Shown: positions 51,878 through 63,943 of the stretch, one piece after another
Numbering within the stretch: position 1 is the stretch's first letter
Layout: each line of letters opens with the position of its first letter
Assembly (NCBI GenBank): GCA_051954935.1
Contig: JBQCHG010000063.1
Span: forward strand, 4,915-68,914
Reading direction: 5' to 3'
Length of the DNA: 64,000 nucleotides
DNA from: 66-474 sp051954935
GTDB lineage: Bacteria; Pseudomonadota; Gammaproteobacteria; Xanthomonadales; Rhodanobacteraceae
Notes under the pieces: generated by a model
Seen by the model: only the letters and a program-made list of their open reading frames with translations
What the model was told of the DNA's origin: nothing
Databases searched by the model: none
Translations under genes and position numbers: made by a program

Positions 51878-52570
51878 TCAGCCCTTGTGCGCGGCATTGC
51901 GATCGCGCTGCGCTCCCAGTTTTTTGTCCAGGCCGCCCGCGAGCTTCTTGAAGAACCGCGAGAGTTTGCCGCGCTGGGTTTTCCGCGACTTCTCTTCTTC
52001 GCTGGTCAGCCAGGCTACCTGGATCACGCGTCGCTCGCCTTCGTAGGGCAGATGCCCGTGGAAGGAGTTGTCTTCGCGCTTGAAGATCGCGAATTCGCCG
52101 TACAGTGGCTTCACTTCCGGCGCGGCGAGGTCGTCGATGTTGTCGACGCGATTGAGGAAACGCAGGCAACCGTCACTGGTATCGGGCCACTGCCTGTTGA
52201 GATAGAGCAGGGCGGTGGCGACCTTCGACTTGCTGTCGGTATGGATGGTGCCGTGGCGCTTGTTGAGCGAGCGGCACAACGTCACCAGCGTCGGGTACTG
52301 GCCGAGATTTTCGATTCCGAGCTTGGCACCGACTGCGCTGGCGAACGCCGGCTCGGTCAGCGCCTGCACCAGTTCGTTGATCGCCGGGCCGCAATCCTTC
52401 TCGTCCCACGGGAAAAAACCCGCGCCAGAGTATTTCGGAAAATCCCGATCCAGCGGTTCGCGTGCCTCCTCCGGAAGCTGCCCGTGCGCAAGGAGGTACG
52501 GAAACGGTTCGCGGCGGACCAGCGTGTCGGGACGTTGCAGGCGTGCGGGATCGAGCAGGGTGGCGGGCAT
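51878..52570 (-). CDS. 2OG-Fe(II) oxygenase family protein
   Basis: Predicted 230-residue protein of the 2-oxoglutarate/Fe(II) dioxygenase fold. Iron ligands His and Asp in NKRHGTIHTDSKSKVATALL, distal His in NSFHGHLPYEGERRVIQVAW with Arg for 2-oxoglutarate. C-terminus very basic (RKTQRGKLSRFFKKLAGG). Substrate unknown; similar proteins lie in surface-polysaccharide and unknown loci. Convergent to dapB and divergent from carA. Confidence 0.82.
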   Translation of the reverse strand: MPATLLDPARLQRPDTLVRREPFPYLLAHGQLPEEAREPLDRDFPKYSGAGFFPWDEKDCGPAINELVQALTEPAFASAVGAKLGIENLGQYPTLVTLCRSLNKRHGTIHTDSKSKVATALLYLNRQWPDTSDGCLRFLNRVDNIDDLAAPEVKPLYGEFAIFKREDNSFHGHLPYEGERRVIQVAWLTSEEEKSRKTQRGKLSRFFKKLAGGLDKKLGAQRDRNAAHKG

Positions 52571-52772
52571 TTTTGGACGCGCAAGTAGTGGCGTGCGCAA
52601 TTGTAGGGCGCGTCTTGAGTCGCCGCATCTTTGTCGAATGCGGTGACTGGAACCCACGCGGTATGCGGTGAATCGAGCACGCGGTTCTGCTATCATTCCC
52701 GCTCGCCCGATCACCACATCCTCAAGCCGCCGCGCGTGGCTTGCGGGTGTCCCTGCACCCGCTACGGACGAT

Positions 52773-53896
52773 ATGAAAACACCAGCCTTGCTCGCCCTCG
52801 CCGACGGAAACGTATTCCACGGCGAGTCCGTTGGCGCACCCGGAGCTGCCACGGGCGAGGTGGTGTTCAACACCGCGATGACCGGCTATCAGGAGATCCT
52901 GACCGACCCGTCCTACGCGCGTCAGATCGTCACGCTCACCCATCCGCACATCGGCAACACCGGCTGCAATGCCGCCGATGACGAATCGGTGCGCGTACAG
53001 GCGGCAGGACTGGTCGTGCGCGATGTCCCCCGGCGCGCGTCGAACTGGCGCAGCGGGGAATCGTTGCCGGAATACCTGCGCCGCCAGAACATCGTCGCGA
53101 TTGCCGGCATCGATACGCGCAAGCTCACGCGCATCCTGCGCAGCTCCGGCGCGCAGAACGGTTGCCTGCTCGCCGGCGAGAATATTTCCGCAGACGATGC
53201 GCTGGCGCAGGCACGCGCGTTTCCCGGTCTGAACGGCATGGACCTGGCCAAGGAAGTGTCGGTGCGCGCGCCGTACCCATGGCAGAACGGAACTTACGAT
53301 CTCGACGCGCGCGCATTCCGCAAGCCGGCGACGCGCTTCAAGGTCATCGCCTACGACTACGGCGTGAAGCTCAACATCCTGCGCCTGCTGGTGGAGAGCG
53401 GCTGCGATCTCACCGTGGTGCCCGCACGCACGCCTGCGCGCGAGGTGCTGGCGTTGAAACCCGATGGCGTGTTCCTCGCGAACGGCCCTGGCGATCCCGC
53501 AGCCTGCGATTATGCGATCGCGGCAACGCGCGAATTCCTCGATGCGCGGATTCCGCTGTTCGGCATCTGCCTCGGCCATCAGTTGATGGGCCTCGCGCTG
53601 GGCGCCAGGACCGTCAAGATGAAATTCGGCCACCACGGTGCCAACCATCCGGTGATGGACCTGGACACCGGCCGCGTGCTGATCACCTCGCAGAACCACG
53701 GTTTTGCGGTGGATCCCGCCACGCTACCGGCGAACACACGGGTCACGCACACCTCGCTGTTCGACGGCTCGCTGCAGGGCTTCGCGCTCACCGATCGTCC
53801 GGCATTCTGTTTCCAGGGCCACCCCGAGGCGAGTCCGGGACCGCATGACGTAGGTTACCTGTTCGAGCGCTTCGCAACATTGATGGAGGCCCGCTG

Positions 53897-53897
<1 letters not shown>
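52773..53897 (+). CDS. carA: Carbamoyl-phosphate synthase small subunit
   Basis: Glutaminase subunit supplying ammonia to CarB for arginine and pyrimidine synthesis. 374 residues. N-terminal domain ALLALADGNVFHGESVGAPG, FNTAMTGYQEILTDPSYARQ; GATase domain with nucleophile Cys266 in GICLGHQLMGLALG and His350/Glu352 in FQGHPEASPGP. The start is the ATG of MKTPALLAL. One-base overlap with carB (TGATG). Confidence 0.97.
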
Positions 53898-57151
<3,254 letters not shown>

Positions 57152-57233
57152 TCGCAGTCTGTAGTGAAGTTCGTGGTGCCAGCCACGAACGCGGAACTTT
57201 GTTGTTGGGCGAAAAGCGAGGGAGTCAGGCGAG

Positions 57234-57713
57234 ATGAAGCGAGCCCCCATGACCAAGGCCGGTGCCGATCGTCTGCGCGCCGAACTGGAACGCCTGAAAT
57301 CGGTGGAGCGGCCCAAGGTGATCGCCGCCATCGCCGAGGCGCGCGCGCACGGCGATCTCAAGGAAAACGCCGAGTATCACGCCGCGCGTGAGCAGCAGGG
57401 CTTCATCGAAGGTCGCATCAAGGAACTGGAAGCGGGCCTCTCGACGGCGGAAATCATCGACGTGTCGCGCCTGAATCCCGGCGCACGCGTGGTGTTCGGC
57501 GCGACCGTGGAGCTGGAAGACGAGAACGGTGGCGACGCGATCGTCTACCAGATCGTCGGTGACCTCGAAGCCGACATCAAGCAGGGGCGCATCGCGGTTT
57601 CCTCGCCGATCGCGCGCGCGCTGATCGGCAAGAACGAGGGCGATTCGTTCGAGTTCCAGGCACCGAACGGCACGCGCAGTTACGACATCGTGAGCGTGAG
57701 ATACGAGGCCTGA
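57234..57713 (+). CDS. greA: Transcription elongation factor GreA
   Basis: Rescues backtracked RNA polymerase by stimulating transcript cleavage. 159 residues. Coiled coil with acidic tip AIAEARAHGDLKENAEYHAA and REQQGFIEGRIKELEAGL; C-terminal FKBP-like domain with YQIVGDLEADIKQGRIAVSS and SPIARALIGKNEGDSFEF. MTKAGADRLRAELERL six codons in could be an alternative start. Sits between carB and the rpfE-like gene, as in Xanthomonas. Confidence 0.97.
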   Translation: MKRAPMTKAGADRLRAELERLKSVERPKVIAAIAEARAHGDLKENAEYHAAREQQGFIEGRIKELEAGLSTAEIIDVSRLNPGARVVFGATVELEDENGGDAIVYQIVGDLEADIKQGRIAVSSPIARALIGKNEGDSFEFQAPNGTRSYDIVSVRYEA

Positions 57714-57787
57714 CGTCAGCGAACCCCGACATGTGAGTCGGGGAAATGTGACTTGCCGCCGTACACCCGCTCCCGCATCCTCGCCGC

Positions 57788-58678
57788 ATGTCCTCCCTGC
57801 ATTTCCTGCTGCCGCCGCTGGCGCGTTTCGACGATGCGCTGCCACTGAAGCGCCGGTTGGCGCGTGGCGACCGCTTGCCTGATGCGCCACGCGGGCGCGA
57901 ACCGGCCGTTCGCGAAATGTTCCAGCTGCCAGGCGCTTCATTGCCGATTGCGGCGTTGCTGCGCGAGCACCTTGCACATGATGCCGGCGAGAACATCTGG
58001 CTCTGCGCCGATCCGGCGTACGTGCGTGTCGAAGCCAATGGCGCGCGGTTGCTCGCCTGTGGTGGCGAACTGCAATTGACGAGCGAAGAAGCGGAGAGCC
58101 TTGCGCGACCATTGCGGCCGCTTTTCGGCGATGCCGGTGCGCCGCTGGAGATCACCTCGCCGGTGAATTGGGCCTTGCGTTTGCCGCCCGGCGCGCAGCT
58201 CCCCGTATTCGTGTCGCCCCACGAAGCGCTGGGCACCCACTTGCTGGAGCATCTGCCGCAGGGCGATGGCGGGCGACGCTGGCGTGCGCTGTTCAACGAA
58301 GCGCAAATCCTGCTGCATTCGCATCCCGTCAACGCCGCACGCCGCGAGCGGGGGCTGATGCCGGTGAATGCGCTGTGGTTCTGGGGTGCGGGCGCATCGC
58401 CGATGTGGGTGAAATCGCCCCTGAAGCTGGCGATCAGCGGCGATCTGCTCGTGCAGGCGTTGGCGAGCCGCGCGGGCGTGACCTCCACGGCTCCGGCACC
58501 GGACATTTTGGATTCGATCGAAAGCGGAACCGATGCGTTGCTCGACCTTGATCAGGTTGAAGACGGACTGTTCGAGCGTTTCCTGAAACGTTTCGCCCTT
58601 GTCCATCTCGCTTTCGCCAGTGGCGAGCGCTTCCGCATCAAGCCCTGGCACCGTTGGCGCGTCTGGCGGAAGGCGTGA
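57788..58678 (+). CDS. rpfE: RpfE-like protein (phosphoglycerate mutase-like annotation in relatives)
   Basis: Predicted 296-residue soluble protein. Its position between greA and recJ, and the sequence features LHFLLPPLARFDDALPLKRR, LHSHPVNAARRERGLMPVNA and LWFWGAGASP, match the RpfE protein of the Xanthomonas rpf/car region. That protein is linked genetically to pathogenicity-factor regulation, but its biochemical role is unknown. The LWFWG.G motif resembles cofactor-independent phosphoglycerate mutase-like proteins. Its TGA overlaps the GTG start of recJ. Identification rests on synteny and remembered motifs. Confidence 0.75.
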   Translation: MSSLHFLLPPLARFDDALPLKRRLARGDRLPDAPRGREPAVREMFQLPGASLPIAALLREHLAHDAGENIWLCADPAYVRVEANGARLLACGGELQLTSEEAESLARPLRPLFGDAGAPLEITSPVNWALRLPPGAQLPVFVSPHEALGTHLLEHLPQGDGGRRWRALFNEAQILLHSHPVNAARRERGLMPVNALWFWGAGASPMWVKSPLKLAISGDLLVQALASRAGVTSTAPAPDILDSIESGTDALLDLDQVEDGLFERFLKRFALVHLAFASGERFRIKPWHRWRVWRKA

Positions 58679-60549
58679 ACGTTCCGACCATAACCCGCCG
58701 CCGACTTGCCGGCGTGCCCGGCGACTGGCCCGAACGCGTGCATCCGGTGCTGCGGCGCGTTTACGCCGCGCGTGGCGTGCTGTGTGCCAGCGATGCCGAG
58801 CATCGACTCGCCGCGTTGCTGCCGCCGCATGGACTTTCCGGCGTTGCGCGCGCGGCCGAATTGCTGGCCGATGCCATCGGGAATCAACAGCGGATTGTCG
58901 TCGCCGCGGATTTCGATTGCGACGGAGCATGCGGCGCGGCGATCGCCGTGCGCGGATTGCGTGCGCTTGGCGCACGGCAAGTCGACTACGTGGTGCCCCA
59001 CCGCATGCGTCACGGCTATGGCCTCACGCCCGCGCTGGTGGACACCCTGAAACCCGCGCCGGACCTGATCGTCACCGTGGACAACGGCGTCGCCAGCCAT
59101 GCCGGCGTGGCAGCTGCAAAAGCGCGCGGATGCGCGGTGATCGTCACCGACCATCACCTGCCCGGTGCGACGTTGCCGGGTGCGGATGCGATCGTGGACC
59201 CGAATCTTGCCGGAGACGGCTTCGGCAGCAAAAACCTTTGCGGCGCAGGCGTGATGTTCTACCTGCTGCTTTTTCTGCGCGCGCTTCTGCGCGGTCGCGG
59301 TGCGTTCGCGAATCGCGAAGAGCCGGACCTGTCCAGCTTGCTCGATCTGGTGGCGCTCGCCACCGTGGCCGACCTGGTGCCGCTGGACCGGAACAACCGC
59401 ATCCTGGTCGAGGCGGGTCTTCGCCGGATGCGCGGTGGCCGAGCTTGCGCGGGGATCGAAGCGCTCATCGAGGTCGCCGGTTGCGACATGACGCGGCTGA
59501 CCGCGAGCGATCTCGGTTTTTCGCTGGCGCCGCGCGTCAATGCGGCAGGACGGCTGGAGGACATGACGCTCGGCATCGAATGCCTTCTGGGTGACGATGC
59601 CTCGCGTGCGCGCGAACTCGCAGCGATCCTCCACGGCATCAACGGCGAGCGCCGTGGCCTGCAGGACATGATGACCGCCGATGCCGAGGCGATGCTGGCT
59701 GGTCTCGATGGCGATGGCGCGATCGGCGTTGTGTTGTTCAATCCTGACTGGCACGCCGGCGTGGTCGGCCTGGTCGCCTCGAAGATGAAAGAGCGCCTGC
59801 ATCGGCCGGTCATCGCGTTCGCGCCAGTGCACGAAGAGGAACATGGAGCAGTTGAAAAGTGCGCGAAAGTTGAAAAGTGCGGCGATGGATCGCCGCTTTT
59901 TGACTGTTGCGATCAGGAAGATCGCAAAAAACTCGCCCCGCTGTTTGATTGTCGCGCACAGGAAGTGCGCAAGGGCTTTCTCCGAGGGTCCGCGCGCTCG
60001 ATTTCAGGCTTCCACATCCGTGATGCACTGGCCGAGCTGGATGCGCGCGAGCCGGGGCTGATCCAGCGCTTCGGCGGACACGCGATGGCGGCAGGGTTGA
60101 GTTTGCGTGCGAACGACTTCGACCGTTTCGCCGAATGCTTCGACGCGATCGCGCGCGAGCGCATCGCACCGGAATCGTTGCAGGCGCAGGTCTTCAGCGA
60201 TGGCGAGCTGGCATCCGCCGATTTCGACCTGGAACTGGCGCGGCAGTTGCGGGGTGCCGGGCCATGGGGGCAGGGCTTTCCGCCGCCGCTGTTCGACAAC
60301 GTGTTCGAGTGCGTCGGCTCGCGGCGTGTTGGCGCCGGGCAGAGGCACCTGCGCGCCAACCTGCGCGATCCGCGCGACGGACGCGTGCACATGGCTACAT
60401 GGTTCAATGCCACCGATGGCTGGCCGGCCGGAGCTTCGGTACGGATTGCTTACGAACTGACGCTCGACGACTGGCAAGGCTTGGAATCGTTGCGGCTGCT
60501 GGTGCGCCATGTTGAATCCGCTTCCGTACGGGCACCCGAGCCGGCGTGA
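58675..60549 (+). CDS. recJ: Single-stranded-DNA exonuclease RecJ with in-frame palindromic insertion
   Basis: 5'-3' ssDNA exonuclease of recombination and mismatch repair. 624 residues against about 570. DHH motifs VVAADFDCDGACGAA and AVIVTDHHLPG, then DLVALATVADLVPLDRNNR, NAAGRLEDMTLGIECLL and FNPDWHAGVVGLVASKM; the canonical GSARSISGFHIRDAL follows. About 48 residues (389 to 436, with PLFDCCDQEDRKK and PLFDCRAQEVRKG) are inserted just before that block. The DNA there is two palindromic elements (59,879-59,927 and 59,942-59,970) preceded by a 13-bp direct repeat. The insertion keeps frame and falls at a loop position. GTG start overlaps the rpfE stop. Confidence 0.95.
   Translation: MNVPTITRRRLAGVPGDWPERVHPVLRRVYAARGVLCASDAEHRLAALLPPHGLSGVARAAELLADAIGNQQRIVVAADFDCDGACGAAIAVRGLRALGARQVDYVVPHRMRHGYGLTPALVDTLKPAPDLIVTVDNGVASHAGVAAAKARGCAVIVTDHHLPGATLPGADAIVDPNLAGDGFGSKNLCGAGVMFYLLLFLRALLRGRGAFANREEPDLSSLLDLVALATVADLVPLDRNNRILVEAGLRRMRGGRACAGIEALIEVAGCDMTRLTASDLGFSLAPRVNAAGRLEDMTLGIECLLGDDASRARELAAILHGINGERRGLQDMMTADAEAMLAGLDGDGAIGVVLFNPDWHAGVVGLVASKMKERLHRPVIAFAPVHEEEHGAVEKCAKVEKCGDGSPLFDCCDQEDRKKLAPLFDCRAQEVRKGFLRGSARSISGFHIRDALAELDAREPGLIQRFGGHAMAAGLSLRANDFDRFAECFDAIARERIAPESLQAQVFSDGELASADFDLELARQLRGAGPWGQGFPPPLFDNVFECVGSRRVGAGQRHLRANLRDPRDGRVHMATWFNATDGWPAGASVRIAYELTLDDWQGLESLRLLVRHVESASVRAPEPA
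59879..59970 (+). repeat. Two palindromic elements inside recJ
   Basis: Element A: hairpin GCGGCGA/TCGCCGC (59879-59896), CTTTTTGACTG, hairpin TTGCGATC/GATCGCAA with loop AGGAA (59907-59927). Element B: GCTGTTTGATTG then GCGCAC/GTGCGC with the same AGGAA loop (59954-59970). Both are open in the recJ frame and give the similar peptides PLFDCCDQED and PLFDCRAQEV. Confidence 0.85.
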
Positions 60550-60614
60550 CTTCCGCCGCTGACGTGCCGGTTCGTTCTGTCGTACGCTCGGCGCGCTCTG
60601 ATCGGGGAACCGCC

Positions 60615-62720
60615 ATGTCCGTCCGCAAACCGCTGCTCCTTTGCACCGTCGCCTTGCTCGGCTGCGTGTCATTCGGCATCGCCGATGCCGGGAACGGCAA
60701 GGCGCCGGAACCACTGCGCGCTTCCTGTGCGCAACAGTCGAAAAGCGCGCAATCCTGCGCGTACTTCTCGCTGGAAGACCTCCGCAAGATCATCTCCCTG
60801 AGCGATCCGCAGATTTCCCCCGACGGCACGAAGATCGCGCTGATCGTTTCGACGCCGGACTGGAAAGCCGACAAGCGCCGGCAGGAAATCGAACTGGTGG
60901 ACGTCGCGACCGACGCGAAGCGCGCGCTCACCTGGAAGCGCAGCGGGCTGGGTTCGCTGCACTGGTCACCGGACGGCACGCGGCTGGCGTTCCTCGCCGA
61001 TGACAACGGCGCGCAGGACGGCTCCGACGCCAAGGACGACGATTCCAGCACGGGCGACGACGGCAAGAAGGCGCAGATTTTCGTGATGCCGATGGATGGT
61101 GGCGATCCGGTGCGGATCACGCATACCAGGCAGGGCGTGGACTCGTTTTCGTGGAGCCCGGACGGCAGCCGCATCGCGTTCCTCACCGCCGATGAGGCGA
61201 AGAACGCCAAGGCGATCAAGGAGCACGACGACGCCTTCCAGGTGACCGACAACAATTTCCTCGCGCGCGCCGCGTTGACGCCCGATCACTTGTGGGTGGT
61301 ATCGAGCGCGGGCGGCGAGCCGAAGCGCCTGACCGAAGGCGAGTTCAGCCTGCAGACCGACCAGCAGGATTCCGCGCCCGAGCCTGCGTGGACGCACGAC
61401 GGCCGCGGCATCGCCTTCACGCGTTTCCCTGGGCCGTGGTGGGGGCCGTCGTTCCAGTCCGTGATCGACGAGGTGGATGCGAACGGCGGCAAGCCGCGTG
61501 CGCTGGTGGTCGCCCAAGGTTCGGGGGACCTGAAGTTCGCGCCGGAAGGCAAGGCGTACGCGTTCATGCGCCCGCGCAATGGTGACCAGAACAACGGCAA
61601 CGCCGTGTACGTGAGCAACGGACAGGGCGATCCGGATGACATCACCGCTGCGCTCGCGCGCAACATCGATACTTACGAATGGTTGCCCGGCGGAAAGGCG
61701 CTGCTGCTGGCCGGCAGCAAGGACACGCACGCGACCCTGTGGGTGCAGCCGCTGGACGGCGTGGCGCGCGAGCTCGATCTCGGTGATGTGCAGGTCAATC
61801 CGGAATTGAGCGTCGCGAACAACGGGCGCGCCGCGTTCATCGCCACCACTGCGGACCATCCGGACGAGTTGTACGTGCTCGATTCGTCCAGCGGAAAGCC
61901 GCGGCGGCTCACCGACTTCAATGCCTTCGTGGACCAGTTGAAGCTGGGCCGCAGCGAGACCGTCGAATGGAAGAGCACGGATGGCTTCGACGAAGACGGC
62001 GTGCTGACGTATCCCGTGGATTACAAGGCGGGCAAAAAATATCCGCTGGTGCTGGTGATCCATGGCGGGCCGGAAGGCTCGTCCGACCTTCGCTTCTCGC
62101 CCCTGATCCAGTTGTTCGCGGCGAATGGGTTCCTGGTGTTCCAGCCGAACTATCGCGGCAGCACCAATCTCGGCGACAAGTACCAGCACGCGATTTTCCG
62201 CGACACGGGCGAAGGCCCCGGCAAGGACGTGATGGCCGGCCTTGCCGCGGTCGAGAAGCTCGGCATCGTGGACACGAACCGCATCGGCGTGTCCGGCTGG
62301 TCCTATGGCGGCTACATGACGACCTGGCTCACCGGCCATTACGACAACTGGAAGGCGGCGGTCGCGGGCGCGGCACTGACCGACTGGGTCATGGACTATA
62401 CGGTGTCGTACTACCAGACGGGCGACGTGTATTTCTTCGGCGGCTCGCCGTGGACGGCCAGGTATCACGACATCTGGCGCGAGCAGTCGCCGATCGCGTA
62501 TGCCGGCAACGTCAAGGCGCCGACGCTGATCGTGGGCGACGTGGGTGATCCCAACGTGCCGCTGATCAATTCCTACGAGTGGTTCCACGCGTTGCGCGAT
62601 GTCGGAGTACCGGTGGAGTTCTACGCATATCCGGCCGATTCGCATTTCCCGCACGACATTGTGCGCACCACGGACGTGTACCGGCGCTGGGTCAACTGGA
62701 TGAAGAAGTATCTGGACTAG
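60615..62720 (+). CDS. Secreted S9 family peptidase (dipeptidyl/acylaminoacyl peptidase type)
   Basis: Predicted 701-residue exported serine peptidase. Signal peptide SVRKPLLLCTVALLGCVSFG; WD-like beta propeller (ISPDGTKIALIVSTP, FSWSPDGSRIAFLTADEAK); catalytic alpha/beta hydrolase with GVSGWSYGGYMTTW (Ser563), GDPNVPL (Asp region) and DSHFPHD (His677). Residues 34 to 48, between the signal peptide and the first conserved segment FSLEDLRKIISLSDP, are encoded by a reversed copy of the palindromic element also found in recJ. The start is the Met directly before the signal peptide. Confidence 0.92.
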   Translation: MSVRKPLLLCTVALLGCVSFGIADAGNGKAPEPLRASCAQQSKSAQSCAYFSLEDLRKIISLSDPQISPDGTKIALIVSTPDWKADKRRQEIELVDVATDAKRALTWKRSGLGSLHWSPDGTRLAFLADDNGAQDGSDAKDDDSSTGDDGKKAQIFVMPMDGGDPVRITHTRQGVDSFSWSPDGSRIAFLTADEAKNAKAIKEHDDAFQVTDNNFLARAALTPDHLWVVSSAGGEPKRLTEGEFSLQTDQQDSAPEPAWTHDGRGIAFTRFPGPWWGPSFQSVIDEVDANGGKPRALVVAQGSGDLKFAPEGKAYAFMRPRNGDQNNGNAVYVSNGQGDPDDITAALARNIDTYEWLPGGKALLLAGSKDTHATLWVQPLDGVARELDLGDVQVNPELSVANNGRAAFIATTADHPDELYVLDSSSGKPRRLTDFNAFVDQLKLGRSETVEWKSTDGFDEDGVLTYPVDYKAGKKYPLVLVIHGGPEGSSDLRFSPLIQLFAANGFLVFQPNYRGSTNLGDKYQHAIFRDTGEGPGKDVMAGLAAVEKLGIVDTNRIGVSGWSYGGYMTTWLTGHYDNWKAAVAGAALTDWVMDYTVSYYQTGDVYFFGGSPWTARYHDIWREQSPIAYAGNVKAPTLIVGDVGDPNVPLINSYEWFHALRDVGVPVEFYAYPADSHFPHDIVRTTDVYRRWVNWMKKYLD
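60715..60757 (-). repeat. Palindromic element inside the S9 peptidase gene
   Basis: On the reverse strand: CGCGC/GCGCG hairpin, CTTTTCGACTG, then TGCGC...GCGCA hairpin with the AGGAA-type loop. It matches the recJ elements across CTTTT.GACTGTTGCG and the loop, in opposite orientation to the gene. Confidence 0.7.
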
Positions 62721-62764
62721 TCGCGAGCGACTTCACCCGGCATTGAGCCGTTCGCCTGAGCGTA

Positions 62765-62789
62765 GGTCCCATCTGGAAGATGGGACCGG
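62765..62789. repeat. Hairpin repeat between two genes
   Basis: GGTCCCATC and GATGGGACC form a perfect 9-bp stem with TGGAA loop. The interval 62,721 to 62,883 is otherwise free of genes; more palindromic words (GCTCGCTACGCTCGGCGC) follow. Confidence 0.7.
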
Positions 62790-62883
62790 AGCCGAAGGGC
62801 GGCGGGCGCTTCGACTCCGCTCCCGTTGCTCGCTACGCTCGGCGCGAACGGGATGGAGGCGGCATTTTGGACAGGAAGTCCGC

Positions 62884-63252
62884 ATGATCGAAGTAATCCA
62901 AGGTCTGCCCGACGGCGTACTCGGTTTCATCGCGGGCGAGCGGGTGACTGCAGCCGAATACCGCGCCGTCAAGACGCCGCGCATCGAGACCGCGTTCGCG
63001 CATCGTCGCAAGCTGCGCGTGCTCTGGCTGATGGGCAGCGATTTTCGCGGTTTTGAATTCGGCGCCGCGTTGCAAGACCTCATGCTCGGCATGCGCCACT
63101 GGCGCGGCTGGGAACGGATCGCGCTGGTGACCGACACCGGATGGCTTCGCGCCCTGGCGCGCATGACCGGCGTAGTGCTGCCCTGCGAATTCCGCCTGTT
63201 CCATCTGTCCGCGCTGGAAGAGGGAAGGCGCTGGATTTCCGAAGGGCTTTAG
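62884..63252 (+). CDS. SpoIIAA-like STAS-fold protein (DUF3478)
   Basis: Predicted 122-residue soluble protein: MIEVIQGLPDGVLGFIAGER, LRVLWLMGSDFRGFEFGAAL, ALVTDTGWLRALARM and FHLSALEEGRRWIS. These match the SpoIIAA-like family (UspA/STAS-like lipid- or ligand-binding folds). Function unknown. The start is the ATG where conserved sequence begins; the frame upstream runs through repeats. Confidence 0.85.
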   Translation: MIEVIQGLPDGVLGFIAGERVTAAEYRAVKTPRIETAFAHRRKLRVLWLMGSDFRGFEFGAALQDLMLGMRHWRGWERIALVTDTGWLRALARMTGVVLPCEFRLFHLSALEEGRRWISEGL

Positions 63253-63314
63253 CGCGTGCTGCGCGTATGGGCGGTCACGTCGCATAATTCCGGTTTGGTC
63301 CAGGAAGCAGCGCC

Positions 63315-63905
63315 ATGTCCGAAGCCCTTCGCCTCGATCCGCAACGCACGGCGGTGCTGTGCATGGATTTCCAGGTCGGCATCGTGCAGAACTTCGCGGG
63401 TGCGGGAGCCGACGGTTTGCTGGCGCGTACCGCCGCGCTGCTGGATACCGCGCGCACGGCAAAGGCGAGGGTCGGTTACGTCAAGGTGGGTTTTCGGCCG
63501 GGTTATCCGGAAGTGAGTCCGAACAACCTGGCCTTCGGCACGATCCGCACCTCCGGCCGCTTCGAGGGCGATGCGCCAGGTGCGGAAATCCATCCGCGCG
63601 TGGCGCCGCACGAGGGCGATTTCATCGTCACCAAGCATCGCTACGGCGCCTTCCCCGGCACCGATCTCGACATGATCCTGCGCGCCAATGGCATTGACAC
63701 CCTGGTGCTCGCGGGAATCTCGACCAGCGGCGTCGTGCTCTCCACGGTTCGCCATGCAGCGGATGCGGATTACCGTATCGTGGTCGTGGCCGACTGTTGC
63801 ACCGATCCGGATGCGGAAGTCCACCGCGTGCTCATCGAGAAAGTGTTTCCGCGGCAGGCGAAGGTGGCGAACAGTGCGGAGGCGATCGCCGCGTTGCCGG
63901 AGTAG
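63315..63905 (+). CDS. Isochorismatase-fold hydrolase lacking the catalytic cysteine
   Basis: Predicted 196-residue protein of the cysteine hydrolase/isochorismatase superfamily: Asp in TAVLCMDFQVGIVQNF, Lys in DFIVTKHRYGAFPGTDLD, and GISTSGVVLSTVRHAADADY where the nucleophilic Cys normally sits. In this protein the position is Val, as in several family members, so thiol catalysis as in nicotinamidase is unlikely. VVVADCCTDPDAEVHRVLIE closes the domain. Substrate unknown. Confidence 0.87.
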   Translation: MSEALRLDPQRTAVLCMDFQVGIVQNFAGAGADGLLARTAALLDTARTAKARVGYVKVGFRPGYPEVSPNNLAFGTIRTSGRFEGDAPGAEIHPRVAPHEGDFIVTKHRYGAFPGTDLDMILRANGIDTLVLAGISTSGVVLSTVRHAADADYRIVVVADCCTDPDAEVHRVLIEKVFPRQAKVANSAEAIAALPE

Positions 63906-63943
63906 GCGTAACCTAAGTGTCCCCACGTCGGGAGGACTCGCTC

